Shown here in pieces: positions 9,255 to 17,162 of a stretch of 64,000 bases of DNA; position 1 is the first letter of the stretch, and every line of letters begins with the position of its first letter. Source of the stretch: Lentzea tibetensis. Lineage in GTDB: Bacteria > Actinomycetota > Actinomycetes > Mycobacteriales > Pseudonocardiaceae. A program made the position numbers and the translations under genes. The DNA lies in assembly GCF_007845675.1 (NCBI RefSeq), contig NZ_VOBR01000020.1:93114-157113 (forward strand), in the 5' to 3' direction. Below the pieces are notes generated by a model. It was given only the letters and a program-made list of their open reading frames with translations, was not told the DNA's origin and did not search any database.

Positions 9255-12200
9255 TCACTGGCGGGCGGACGGGCACGGTGGCTGGAAGTCGACGCCGGTG
9301 AAGTGCTCGTTCCACTCCCCCTGTCCGAGCGCCTGGAAGTTGGCGCAGATCCACGCCGCCGCGCGGTCGGTGTCGCCGTCCCACAACCGGGTCGTGCGGT
9401 CTTCGCCACCGGTGGCCAGCGTGTGGCCGCCGGGCCGGAACGCCACCGCGTAGACGCGGGTCGTGTGGCCGGTGAGCACCGCCAGTTCGGCGGGCTTGCC
9501 GGGGTCCTGGACGTTCCACAGCCGAGTGGTGACGTCGGCGCCTGCGGTGGCGAGCGTGCTGCCGTCGGCGCTGAACGCGACCGAGTGGACGGTTTCGGTG
9601 TGACTGGTCAGGCTCGCGATCTCCTTGCCGCGCCGGGGATCGCCGACGTCCCACAGCCGGACCGTGTGGTCGGCGCTGCCGGTCGCCAGTGTGCGGCCGT
9701 CGCGGTGGAAGGCCACCGACTTGATGCTGTCGGTGTGCCCCTTCAGCGACAGCAGCTCGTACGGGTGGAGCCGGTCCGTGACGTCCCACAGCCGCACCAC
9801 GTGGCCGGAAGTGCCTCCGGCCACGATGCGACCGTCCGGGCTGAAGGCCACCGACTCGATGTTGTCGACGTCCGAGTCGCCCGTCAGCACGGTCAGCTGA
9901 CGTGGCTGCCGGGCGTCGGCGACGTCCCACAGGCGCAGCGAGTGGTCCGCGCTGCCGGTCGCCAACGTCCGGCCGTCCGGGCTGAACGCCACCGACTGCA
10001 CCGACTCGGCGTGACCGGTGAGAGTGGCGAGCTCACCCGGCCGCTGCGGATCGGCCAGGTCCCACAGGCGGACCGTGCGGTCGAGGCTCGCGGTGGCGAG
10101 CAACCGGCTGTCAGGGCTGAAGGTCACGGAGTTGACCGCCGCGGTGTGCGTGGTCGACAGAGCGACATGCCGGGGCCGTCGCACGTCACCGATGTCCCAC
10201 AACCGGACCGTGCCGTCGTAGCTGCCGGTGGCCGTGAAGCGGCCGTCGGGGCTGAACGCCACGGTGTAGACGGCGTCGTCGTGCCCGGTGAGCACCGGGC
10301 CGGGGATGTCCCACAACCGCACGGTGCGGTCGAACCCGGCGGTGGCCAGGGTGCGTCCGTCCGGGGTGAACCGCGCGGTCAGCACCGGACCGGTGTGGCC
10401 CTGCAGGACAGCGAGCTCTCGGGGGCGGCGCGGCGCGGTGACGTCCCAGAGCCGCACGTCGCGCCCCAGGCTGGCGGTGGCCAGGGTGTGGCCGTCCGGA
10501 CTGAACGTGACCGCGTGGATGCCGTTCATGTTGTCGGTGAAGACCGCCAGCTCCTCGGGGTGGCGCGGGTCGGTGACCTGCCAGAGGTGCACGGCGTGGT
10601 CGGAGGTGATGCTCGCCAGGGTGGTGCCGTCAGGGCTGAAGGCGACCGATCCGGGCTTGTCGGTGTGCGTCCCCACCAACGCCTGCTCCGCAGGTGCACC
10701 GGGGTTCGTGACGTCCCACAGCCGGACGGTGCGGTCCCAGCTGACCGTCGCCAGCGTGCGGCTCCTCGGACTGAACGCGACCGTGGTCACCACGTCGGTG
10801 TGACCGGTGAGAATGCCGATCTGCCTGGCGTTGCGGGGATCGGTGACGTCCCACAGGCGAACGGTGTGGTCGCTGCTCGCGGTGGCCAGCAGGGTGCCGT
10901 CCGGCGCGAACGCGGCCGACACGACGGCGTGCTCGTGCCCGGTCAGCGGGACCAACTTGGCCGGATGACGGGGATCGGCGAGGTCCCACAGCCGGACCGT
11001 CCTGTCCTCGCCCGTGGTGACCAGCACCGTGCCCGCCGGGTTGAACGCCACCGACCAGACCGTGCCGGTGTGCGCGGTGAGCACGGACAGCTCGACCGGG
11101 TGATGGGGGTCGGAGATGTCCCGCACCCGGACGGTGTGGTCGGAGCTCGCCGAGGCCAGCAGTCGCCCGTCCGGGCTGACGGCCACCGACTGGACGATCG
11201 CCTCGTGGCCGGTCAACCGGGTCGCGACCGGCGTGGCCGCCGCGCTGAGCAGGCTGCTGCGGGCCTCGAAGGTGGGCGCCACCTGGAAAGCGGCCAGGCT
11301 GAGCTGGGCGGCCAGGCCCGGATTGCTGGTGCGCGACGTGGCGGCCTGTCCGGCGACCTTCTGGGACAGCGCCGTGTTGCGCTGCCCGGCGATCGTCTGC
11401 CCGGCTTCGGCGGCGAAGATGGTGGTCGCGGTCGCGAGCACGAGCAGTGCGGTGAGCACCCCGACGAGCTGCCGCAGCCGGCGCGCCCCGCGACGAGCCG
11501 CGGCCTGTTCCTCGGTTCGCGCCGCCGCGCTCGCGGCGAGGAAGTCCTTTTCGGACGGACTGAGCGCCACGCCCGCACGGGCCCACTCCTGCGCCACGTC
11601 CAGCCGCACCCCCCGGTACAGCGAGCCAGGATCACGGCGCAGCGCCAGCCAGTCCGCGGTCGCGTCGGTGAGGCCGCGGTGGATCCGCAGCCCGTCGCGG
11701 TCCTCGGCCAGCCAGGCGCGCAGCCGCGGCCACGAGCGGATGAGGGCTTCGTGCGCGATCTCCACGCCGTCCGAGTCGAGCACGATCAGGCGCGCGGTCG
11801 CCAGCCGCTCCAGCACCTCCAGGGTGCTCCCGTCGGAACGGTCGAGCTCGTCGACGCTCACCCGGCGCTTGGTGTCCTCGGTGCCCTGCCCGAGGGCGCA
11901 CAGGCGGAGGAAGAGCTGCTTGGCGATGCGTTGCCGTTCGGCGGGCAGGTGGTTGTAGACGTCCTCCGCGGTGTGGGCGACCGCGTGCTCGATCCCGCCG
12001 GCCGCCTCGTAGCCCGCCGTGGTCAGCGTGGTGCCGCGTCGCCGCCGCCACGTCTCCATCAGCGCGTGGGACAGCAGCGGCAGCACCCCCGGCTGGCCGG
12101 AGGCTTCCGCGACGATGCGGGTCACCAGCGCGGACTCCACCGTGCACTTGGCGCGCACCGCGGGCTGGACGACGGCGAGCCTCAGCTCGTCGGCCGTCAT

Positions 12201-13046
12201 CGGCCCGACCGTGACCTGACCCGCCCGCAGCACGTCCACCAGCTCCGGGTGCGTGGTGCAGTGGGCGTAGAAGTCCGCGCGCACGCCGAGCACGACGCGG
12301 CAACGGCTGTTGTCGGTCTGCGCGGCGGTCAGCAACTGGTCGATGAACCGAACCCGCTCGTCGGCGTCACGGCACAGGGTGAAGACCTCTTCGAACTGGT
12401 CGACCACCAGCGTCAGCTCGGCGTCGTCCGGCACCACCTGCCGGACCGCGCGGTGCAGCTCCCGCCGGTCCCCACCGAGCGGTTCCACCGGCGAGCCCGC
12501 GAACCGGCCGAGGTGGATGGCGCACTCCTCGAGCGGGTGCGTCCCCGGCGTGAACAGCACCACCGGACCGGACGAGCCCGCGACCAGCCCGGCCCGCAGC
12601 AGCGACGACTTGCCCGAACCCGACGCGCCGACGACCACCACGACGCGGTGCTCCGCGAGGCGGGAGACCAGCTCCCGCACCAACGGGTCCCGCCCGAAGA
12701 ACCTCTCCGCGTCCTCCGCCTGGAACGCCGCCAGCCCCACGTAGGGCGGTGAGCCGGGCCCGTCGACGGGCTCCGGTGGTTCCATCTCGGCCGCGACCTC
12801 GCGCCAGCGCTGCTCCCACTCGTCGGCCGCTCCCCCGCAGGCGCTCACGTACGCGAGCGCGACCTGCAGGCTCGGCAACCGGCGCCCCGCGGCGGCCTGC
12901 GACAGCACCGCCTGCGAGTAATGCGTCTCCGCGCTCAGCTCCCGGTACGTCGGCGATCCAGCCTTTTCCCGCAACAACCGCAGGTCTCGGGCGAATCTGA
13001 GCAGCGCACTGTCACCCGCGTCGAGCGGGCGTTCCCCTCTTGGCAT
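9255..13046 (-). CDS. STAND NTPase with N-terminal XRE-like domain, one membrane segment and 14 WD40 repeats
   Basis: A 1263-residue protein. Residues about 10-75 look like an XRE-type helix-turn-helix (TYRELSAETHYSQAVLSQAAAG). Then comes an nSTAND1-type NTPase with Walker A GASGSGKSSLL near 138 and Walker B LVVDQFEEVF. One hydrophobic segment (LVGVLTALLVLATATTIFA, about 525-545) sits before the C-terminal repeats. From about 611 to 1225 I count 14 WD40 repeats of about 43 residues, most ending RLWDV or similar, enough for two seven-bladed propellers. STAND proteins are ligand-triggered oligomerising switches; the propeller is the likely sensor. Regulatory, stress or anti-phage roles are all possible. 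Confidence 0.88.
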   Translation of the reverse strand: MPRGERPLDAGDSALLRFARDLRLLREKAGSPTYRELSAETHYSQAVLSQAAAGRRLPSLQVALAYVSACGGAADEWEQRWREVAAEMEPPEPVDGPGSPPYVGLAAFQAEDAERFFGRDPLVRELVSRLAEHRVVVVVGASGSGKSSLLRAGLVAGSSGPVVLFTPGTHPLEECAIHLGRFAGSPVEPLGGDRRELHRAVRQVVPDDAELTLVVDQFEEVFTLCRDADERVRFIDQLLTAAQTDNSRCRVVLGVRADFYAHCTTHPELVDVLRAGQVTVGPMTADELRLAVVQPAVRAKCTVESALVTRIVAEASGQPGVLPLLSHALMETWRRRRGTTLTTAGYEAAGGIEHAVAHTAEDVYNHLPAERQRIAKQLFLRLCALGQGTEDTKRRVSVDELDRSDGSTLEVLERLATARLIVLDSDGVEIAHEALIRSWPRLRAWLAEDRDGLRIHRGLTDATADWLALRRDPGSLYRGVRLDVAQEWARAGVALSPSEKDFLAASAAARTEEQAAARRGARRLRQLVGVLTALLVLATATTIFAAEAGQTIAGQRNTALSQKVAGQAATSRTSNPGLAAQLSLAAFQVAPTFEARSSLLSAAATPVATRLTGHEAIVQSVAVSPDGRLLASASSDHTVRVRDISDPHHPVELSVLTAHTGTVWSVAFNPAGTVLVTTGEDRTVRLWDLADPRHPAKLVPLTGHEHAVVSAAFAPDGTLLATASSDHTVRLWDVTDPRNARQIGILTGHTDVVTTVAFSPRSRTLATVSWDRTVRLWDVTNPGAPAEQALVGTHTDKPGSVAFSPDGTTLASITSDHAVHLWQVTDPRHPEELAVFTDNMNGIHAVTFSPDGHTLATASLGRDVRLWDVTAPRRPRELAVLQGHTGPVLTARFTPDGRTLATAGFDRTVRLWDIPGPVLTGHDDAVYTVAFSPDGRFTATGSYDGTVRLWDIGDVRRPRHVALSTTHTAAVNSVTFSPDSRLLATASLDRTVRLWDLADPQRPGELATLTGHAESVQSVAFSPDGRTLATGSADHSLRLWDVADARQPRQLTVLTGDSDVDNIESVAFSPDGRIVAGGTSGHVVRLWDVTDRLHPYELLSLKGHTDSIKSVAFHRDGRTLATGSADHTVRLWDVGDPRRGKEIASLTSHTETVHSVAFSADGSTLATAGADVTTRLWNVQDPGKPAELAVLTGHTTRVYAVAFRPGGHTLATGGEDRTTRLWDGDTDRAAAWICANFQALGQGEWNEHFTGVDFQPPCPSARQ

Positions 13047-13113
13047 GCCACACCCCCAGATGTCGATTGTTCACGAATCCGCGGGCGCACGTCTCGCTCA
13101 ATGATCACAAATA

Positions 13114-13132
13114 CTCCATACGCAGTACGGAG
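13114..13132. promoter_or_regulatory. Imperfect palindrome in divergent intergenic region
   Basis: CTCCATAC and GTACGGAG flank GCA with one mismatch, in the 202-bp gap between the STAND gene and the fourth I36 gene. The same gap holds two copies of TTGTTCACGA (13067-13076 and 13147-13156). These are candidate operator elements only; no known regulator was matched. Confidence 0.3.
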
Positions 13133-13248
13133 AAGCCACTGTTCGGTTGTTCACGAGGTTGTTTGTTTGGCGCTCGCCACCGATCCGAATCAACGCGGCC
13201 GAGCTAGCTTGGGGCCACCTCGATCGAGCAAGAACTGGGGAGGAATAC

Positions 13249-13773
13249 GTGATCCGTACGTTGTCGAGGCCTCGCAGGGTGGTCGCCGCAGCGGCGATGG
13301 CACTGCTGGCCGTCATTTCGTTCAGCAGCCCGGCTTCTGCCGATGTGCCACCGCCGACCACGAGCAACTGGACGGTGGATGCCTGGTCCGACGGTGCGCT
13401 GGACTCCATGGTGGCCGCGAACCCCGGCGCCAGGCGAATCAGCCAGGACACCGTGATTTTCGCCGACGGGGGCGGCGTGAAAGCAGCGCCCGCGGCCGGT
13501 ACGTGCCTGTACCGGTATCTCTGCGTCTGGAAGGGATTGGGCTACAACGGGGCGAAGCTCATGTTCTGGAAGTGCGAGTTCCGGAACTTCGGCGCCGAAT
13601 ACCCCGGCTGGAGCGACGCGATTCGCTCGTACCAGAACCACCAGAGCGGAGGGGCGGTCTCCGTCTTCTACGACTGGCAGGGACGGTGGATCGAGGTCGA
13701 GCGGACGCGGGCCATCGAGGACATCCCCGTCGAGCGCGGTGCGGGCCGGGCCGACGGCGTGCAGGTGTGCTGA
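13249..13773 (+). CDS. Secreted peptidase inhibitor I36-family protein, fourth copy
   Basis: The GTG start has GGGGAGG seven bases upstream; the longer frame from 13147 would cover the promoter region and is rejected. The 174-residue product has a signal peptide (core VVAAAAMALLAVISF), the pro-like motif ANPGARRISQDTV, then CLYRYLCVWKG, FWKCEFRNFG, GWSDAIRSYQNHQ and a terminal VC. It shares the four-cysteine layout of the genes at 8235 and 8729 but lies beyond the STAND gene, divergent from it. This suggests that the STAND gene sits inside an I36 gene family locus. Confidence 0.82.
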   Translation: MIRTLSRPRRVVAAAAMALLAVISFSSPASADVPPPTTSNWTVDAWSDGALDSMVAANPGARRISQDTVIFADGGGVKAAPAAGTCLYRYLCVWKGLGYNGAKLMFWKCEFRNFGAEYPGWSDAIRSYQNHQSGGAVSVFYDWQGRWIEVERTRAIEDIPVERGAGRADGVQVC

Positions 13774-13793
13774 CCTCGTAGCTGAACGACCGT

Positions 13794-13827
13794 GCTGCGG
13801 AGAGCTCCAGCTGGAGCTCTCCGCAGC
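13794..13827. terminator. Bidirectional terminator, perfect palindrome
   Basis: A perfect 34-bp palindrome centred at 13810/13811 (arms GCTGCGGAGAGCTCCAG and its complement) lies between convergent genes. It would end both the I36 transcript and the MFS-terminated operon. Confidence 0.8.
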
Positions 13828-13854
13828 GCTGTCTCACCAGCCGATGCCGAGGGG

Positions 13855-15066
13855 TCAAAACGTGCGCGCGGAAGCGCGAGCATCCCTCGGCTTCGCCCTG
13901 CCGACCTGCACGGCCATCCCCAGCCCCGCGAGCACGAAGATGCCGGCGAGCACGAACCAGCCGGGCGGGCCGAGCTGGATGGTCAGCAGGATGAGCGCCG
14001 CGGGGGCGATCTGCTGCGCCGCGGCGGTTCCGGTGTTGAACAGCCCCAGGTACTGACCGGTGGCGTCGCGCGGCGCGAGCTCGTAGCTCACCACCCACGC
14101 TCCCGACGCCTGGAGCATCTCGCCGTGCGCGTGCACCGCCGCACCCACGACGAGCAGCAGCACGGTCACCGGCGTGGAGACGTACGAGGCCGTCGCGAAC
14201 AGCACGCAGGCCGCCGCGAGCAGCAGACCGGTCGTGCGCACCTCGCGGGCCGCCTTCGCCAGCGTGTCGACGCGCGTGCTGACCCTGATCTGGAACAGGA
14301 CGACCGCCGTCGTGTTCACCACCACCAGCACCGCGACGAGGAACCGGGGTGCGTCGGTGTACCTCGTGATCCACAGCGGCAGCACGACCTCGATCAGCGG
14401 CGCGTGCAGCAACAGCAGCATGTTCGTCGCGGCGAGTGCGACGTAGCGGCGGTCGCGCAGCACCGCGTACCAGCGCGGACGTTCGCCGGCCTCGGCATCC
14501 GCCGCCCGGTCGGGCAGTCGCAGGAACACCGCGGCGCACGCGACGAAGCTCACCGCGTCCAGCGCGAGGACCGCCAGGTACGCCTCGCGGGTGTCCACGA
14601 CCAGCGCGACCGCGGCGAATCCCGCGCCGACGGTGACCCCGATGTTGGTAACGCTGCGGAGAAAGGCCCTGGTGCGCACCAGCTTCTCGCCGTCGACGAC
14701 GGAGACGATCAGCGCCTGCCTCGCTGCGTAGGCGGCCCGGTCGCACACCGCGAACGCCACCGCGACCACGACGAACAGCCACGCGCTGCTGACGAACAGG
14801 TAGCCGGCCACGCACAGGCCGGTCAGCGCGGTGAGCACGGCGGTGGTGCGGCGAGGCCCGTGGACGTCCGCGAGGTGACCGCCGGGCACACCCGCGAACA
14901 ACCCCGCCAGCCCGGCCGCGGTCAGGCCGGCGCCCATCGTCAGCGGCGACAGGCCCGCGACACGGGTGAAGTACAGGGCGGACGCGGTGATGAACGCCCC
15001 GTTGCCCACGGTCGTCGCGAAGATCGCCGCCGCGAGCGTCCGCGCCGGACCTGGTTCGGGCAGCAG
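13855..15066 (-). CDS. MFS exporter, last gene of the ATP-grasp/radical SAM operon
   Basis: About 403 residues with some 12 hydrophobic segments and the MFS loop motif GGHLADVHGPRRT after the second helix; the overall pattern matches drug-efflux MFS proteins. The first helix begins within a few codons of the upstream PhyH stop, but no ATG, GTG or TTG occurs in frame there. The only conventional in-frame start is a GTG at 15009, which would remove half of the first helix. I give 15066 (CTG) as a working start. It probably exports the operon's product. Confidence 0.8.
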   Translation of the reverse strand: MLPEPGPARTLAAAIFATTVGNGAFITASALYFTRVAGLSPLTMGAGLTAAGLAGLFAGVPGGHLADVHGPRRTTAVLTALTGLCVAGYLFVSSAWLFVVVAVAFAVCDRAAYAARQALIVSVVDGEKLVRTRAFLRSVTNIGVTVGAGFAAVALVVDTREAYLAVLALDAVSFVACAAVFLRLPDRAADAEAGERPRWYAVLRDRRYVALAATNMLLLLHAPLIEVVLPLWITRYTDAPRFLVAVLVVVNTTAVVLFQIRVSTRVDTLAKAAREVRTTGLLLAAACVLFATASYVSTPVTVLLLVVGAAVHAHGEMLQASGAWVVSYELAPRDATGQYLGLFNTGTAAAQQIAPAALILLTIQLGPPGWFVLAGIFVLAGLGMAVQVGRAKPRDARASARTF

Positions 15067-15068
15067 GG

Positions 15069-15770
15069 CTATGACTTCACGCTCCAGCCGTCGGCGTAGG
15101 CGGGGTGGAAGCTCCGCCCGCGCACCGCGAGCCGCCGCCCGTGCGCCACCTTGCCGCCCTCGTGCACCAGATCGCTGTCGATCACCAGCAGCGTGCCCGC
15201 CGGTCCGTCGACGGGCCGGGTGTCCTGCGGAACGGAGTCGGGCAGCACCCTGGTCTCGTCCTGTCCGGGCAGCACGCCCGCCAGCCGGTTCTCCCGCTGG
15301 GCCGCCTTCGCGTAGCCGTGCGATCCGGGGACGCAGCGGAACGCGCCGGTGCTCTCGTCCACGTCCGTCAGGTACAGGAAGAACTTGAGGTTCGGCATGC
15401 GGTCGTAGTGCGGGTGGTGCGCCGCGTGCACGGTGCCGGGCAGGTCGAGCACGGCGATCACGTCGTGGTTGAACAGGTGCGGTTCGTCGCCGAAGAACGC
15501 CGCGGCCACCTCGCGCATCCACGGCCGGTCGAACACCTCGTCCAGCACCGGGAAGCCGGCGCGCACGAACTCCCGCTCGGCCCGCACACCCGCGCCGCCC
15601 GAGTAGTCCAGCCGCTTCGCCCGTTCCGGCGGAGCCTCGAGAAACCGTTCCACGTCCGCGACCAGGCGGGCGTTCTCGGCGGGCGACAGGTAGCCGGGCA
15701 CGCGCGCGATGCCGTGCTCGACCACGGCGGCCAGCACGTCGGCCTGCTCCGCTGCCACGGTGAAAGTCAT
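15069..15770 (-). CDS. Phytanoyl-CoA dioxygenase (PhyH)-family Fe(II)/2-oxoglutarate oxygenase
   Basis: The ATG at 15770 has GGAGGAC five bases upstream, so the longer frame to 15806 is not used. The 233-residue protein fits the small PhyH family. The iron ligands are visible as H-x-D in HPHYD near residue 118 and the distal His in SDLVHEGGK near 207, with an Arg-rich 2-oxoglutarate site following (RLAVRGRSFH). PhyH enzymes hydroxylate, halogenate or epoxidise small molecules or amino acid derivatives. Its place between peptide-ligase-type genes and an exporter suggests tailoring of a biosynthetic intermediate. Confidence 0.85.
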   Translation of the reverse strand: MTFTVAAEQADVLAAVVEHGIARVPGYLSPAENARLVADVERFLEAPPERAKRLDYSGGAGVRAEREFVRAGFPVLDEVFDRPWMREVAAAFFGDEPHLFNHDVIAVLDLPGTVHAAHHPHYDRMPNLKFFLYLTDVDESTGAFRCVPGSHGYAKAAQRENRLAGVLPGQDETRVLPDSVPQDTRPVDGPAGTLLVIDSDLVHEGGKVAHGRRLAVRGRSFHPAYADGWSVKS

Positions 15771-15905
15771 CGTTGTCCTCCAGTCAGCACCGGCAGGTCC
15801 ACCCACGACCTCGCCTCCCCCACCACCACGAAAGTCACCGTCGTTCCTCAGTCAGCACCAGATGTCCCGCGGGCGGCAGATCCGCCCACGGTCCGACCTC
15901 CCCCA
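15763..15905. repeat. Degenerate direct duplication of the 3' end of the histidine phosphatase gene
   Basis: Read on the minus strand, the segment 15905 to 15831 (GGGGGAGGTCGG... GGTGCTGACTGAGGAACGACGGTGACTTTC) is repeated imperfectly at about 15822 to 15763, with a roughly 12-base internal deletion and scattered substitutions. The first copy encodes the last codons of the phosphatase. The second copy forms the spacer, ribosome site and start of the PhyH gene. Confidence 0.65.
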
Positions 15906-16365
15906 ACAGCCGCCGCACCACCGCGTAGGCGGTGTTCGCGTGGGTGACCACCACCAACGGATCGCCCGCCACGTCGTCGATCGCCTCGACCGCCCGGTCG
16001 GCCACGGCGTCGAGCCCTTCGCGGTTCTCGCCGGGCGCCCACAACTCGCCTGCCCGCCACCGCGCGTACTCCGCGGGAAACCGTTGGCGCACCTCGGAGT
16101 GATCCAGCCCGCTCCACGCGCCGAGGTGCTCCTCGCGCAGCCGTGCGTCGACGGTGAACCCGAGGCCGGCCGCGGCCGCGATCTCGGCGGCGGTGGCGGT
16201 GGCCCGCGCCAGGTCGCTGCTGATCACCGCGCGCGGGCGGAGCGCGGCCACGGTCCGCGCCACCGTCTTCGCCTCGACGAGGCCCTGAGCGCTGAGCTCG
16301 ACGTCGCGGTGCCCGGTGAACCGGCCCGGCCACACCGTCGCCCCGTGCCGCACCAGCACGATCAC
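15835..16365 (-). CDS. Histidine phosphatase (phosphoglycerate mutase-like) family protein
   Basis: A 176-residue single-domain enzyme. The phosphohistidine motif VRHGATVWPG lies at residues 5-14, with the second Arg/His site in VVVTHANTAY near 140 and the E-x-H-x-G element LREEHLGAW. The start GTG overlaps the SDR stop by four bases. Members remove phosphate from sugars, nucleotides or small biosynthetic intermediates. In this operon it could dephosphorylate a phosphorylated intermediate or product, which is inference from position. Confidence 0.85.
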   Translation of the reverse strand: MIVLVRHGATVWPGRFTGHRDVELSAQGLVEAKTVARTVAALRPRAVISSDLARATATAAEIAAAAGLGFTVDARLREEHLGAWSGLDHSEVRQRFPAEYARWRAGELWAPGENREGLDAVADRAVEAIDDVAGDPLVVVTHANTAYAVVRRLLGEVGPWADLPPAGHLVLTEERR

Positions 16366-17132
16366 CCGTGCCACGCACCCAGCCCCCCGGACACGTCGAC
16401 GACGGCACCGACCACGTAGGACGACAACGGCGAGAGCAGCATCGCCACGATCGGGGCGACCTCCTCGGGCGTGCCGAACCGGCCGACCGGGATCCCGCGC
16501 CTGGCCGCCTCCCGCGCGGACCACGAGGCGAAGTCCAGGTCCGTGCCGGACCGCGCGTGCTTGGCGTGCTGCCGCTCGGTGCTGATCGCGCCGAGGTTCA
16601 CCGTGTTCACCCGGACACCGCGCGGCGTGAGCGTGCTCGCCAGCATCGTGGCCAGCGCGCCCGCGGCGGCCCGTGCGGCGCTCACCGCGGCCATGTCCGG
16701 TTCGGGGGCGCGCGCCGTGACGCCGTTCATCAGCACGACGGCGCCATCGGTCGTGAGGTGCTCGACCGCGGGCTCGACGAGGTTGAGCACGCTGGACAAC
16801 TTCACGTCGCACTGGTCGCGCCACACGTCGAGCGGCGTGTCGAGCACGCCGCCCACCGCGCCGGCGCCCGCGTTCGCGACGACGCCGTCGATCCCACCGA
16901 GCTCCGCGGCGGCCTCGGCGACGAACTCCCGCATCCGGTCCCGGTCGCGGACGTCGGCCTGCCGCGCCACCAGCCGATCAGTGTCTCCCCAGGCCTCGCG
17001 CAGGACCGACTCGTCACGCGCGCAGGTCGCCACCCGCGCGCCCTCGGCGAGCAGGGTGGCGACGACCGCCCTGCCGATCCCCCGGCTGCCGCCGGTGACC
17101 ACGTACCGGCGACCGGCCAGATCCAGGTCCAT
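16362..17132 (-). CDS. Atypical short-chain dehydrogenase/reductase lacking the catalytic Tyr and Lys
   Basis: A 256-residue Rossmann protein whose ATG follows GAGGAG. The cofactor motif TGGSRGIG (residues 13-20), the ADVRDR acid and VANAGAG are intact. At the active site, where YxxxK is expected, it reads VSAAR, so Tyr is Val and Lys is Arg. The catalytic Ser position (LMNGVTA) is also changed. The C-terminal DVSGGLGAWHG is normal. It may bind NAD(P) or substrate without ordinary ketone reduction, or use other residues. It is in the operon between an ATP-grasp gene (30 bases upstream) and the phosphatase. Confidence 0.85.
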   Translation of the reverse strand: MDLDLAGRRYVVTGGSRGIGRAVVATLLAEGARVATCARDESVLREAWGDTDRLVARQADVRDRDRMREFVAEAAAELGGIDGVVANAGAGAVGGVLDTPLDVWRDQCDVKLSSVLNLVEPAVEHLTTDGAVVLMNGVTARAPEPDMAAVSAARAAAGALATMLASTLTPRGVRVNTVNLGAISTERQHAKHARSGTDLDFASWSAREAARRGIPVGRFGTPEEVAPIVAMLLSPLSSYVVGAVVDVSGGLGAWHG

Positions 17133-17162
17133 GACATCTCCTCGCCTCGGCTCCCCGCCTGC

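Noticed and set aside
9330-11240. Regularly spaced repeats resembling a tandem repeat array
   Set aside because: They are the degenerate DNA copies of WD40 repeats within one coding sequence, not a CRISPR or satellite array.
9207-12752. Plus-strand open frame of 1181 codons opposite the WD40 gene
   Set aside because: It is the antisense shadow of the repeat-rich WD40/STAND gene, as shown by the strong conserved motifs on the minus strand.
13067-13156. Two copies of TTGTTCACGA 80 bases apart
   Set aside because: Too short to call a mobile-element target duplication; no transposase or inverted ends lie between them. Kept only as a possible operator note.
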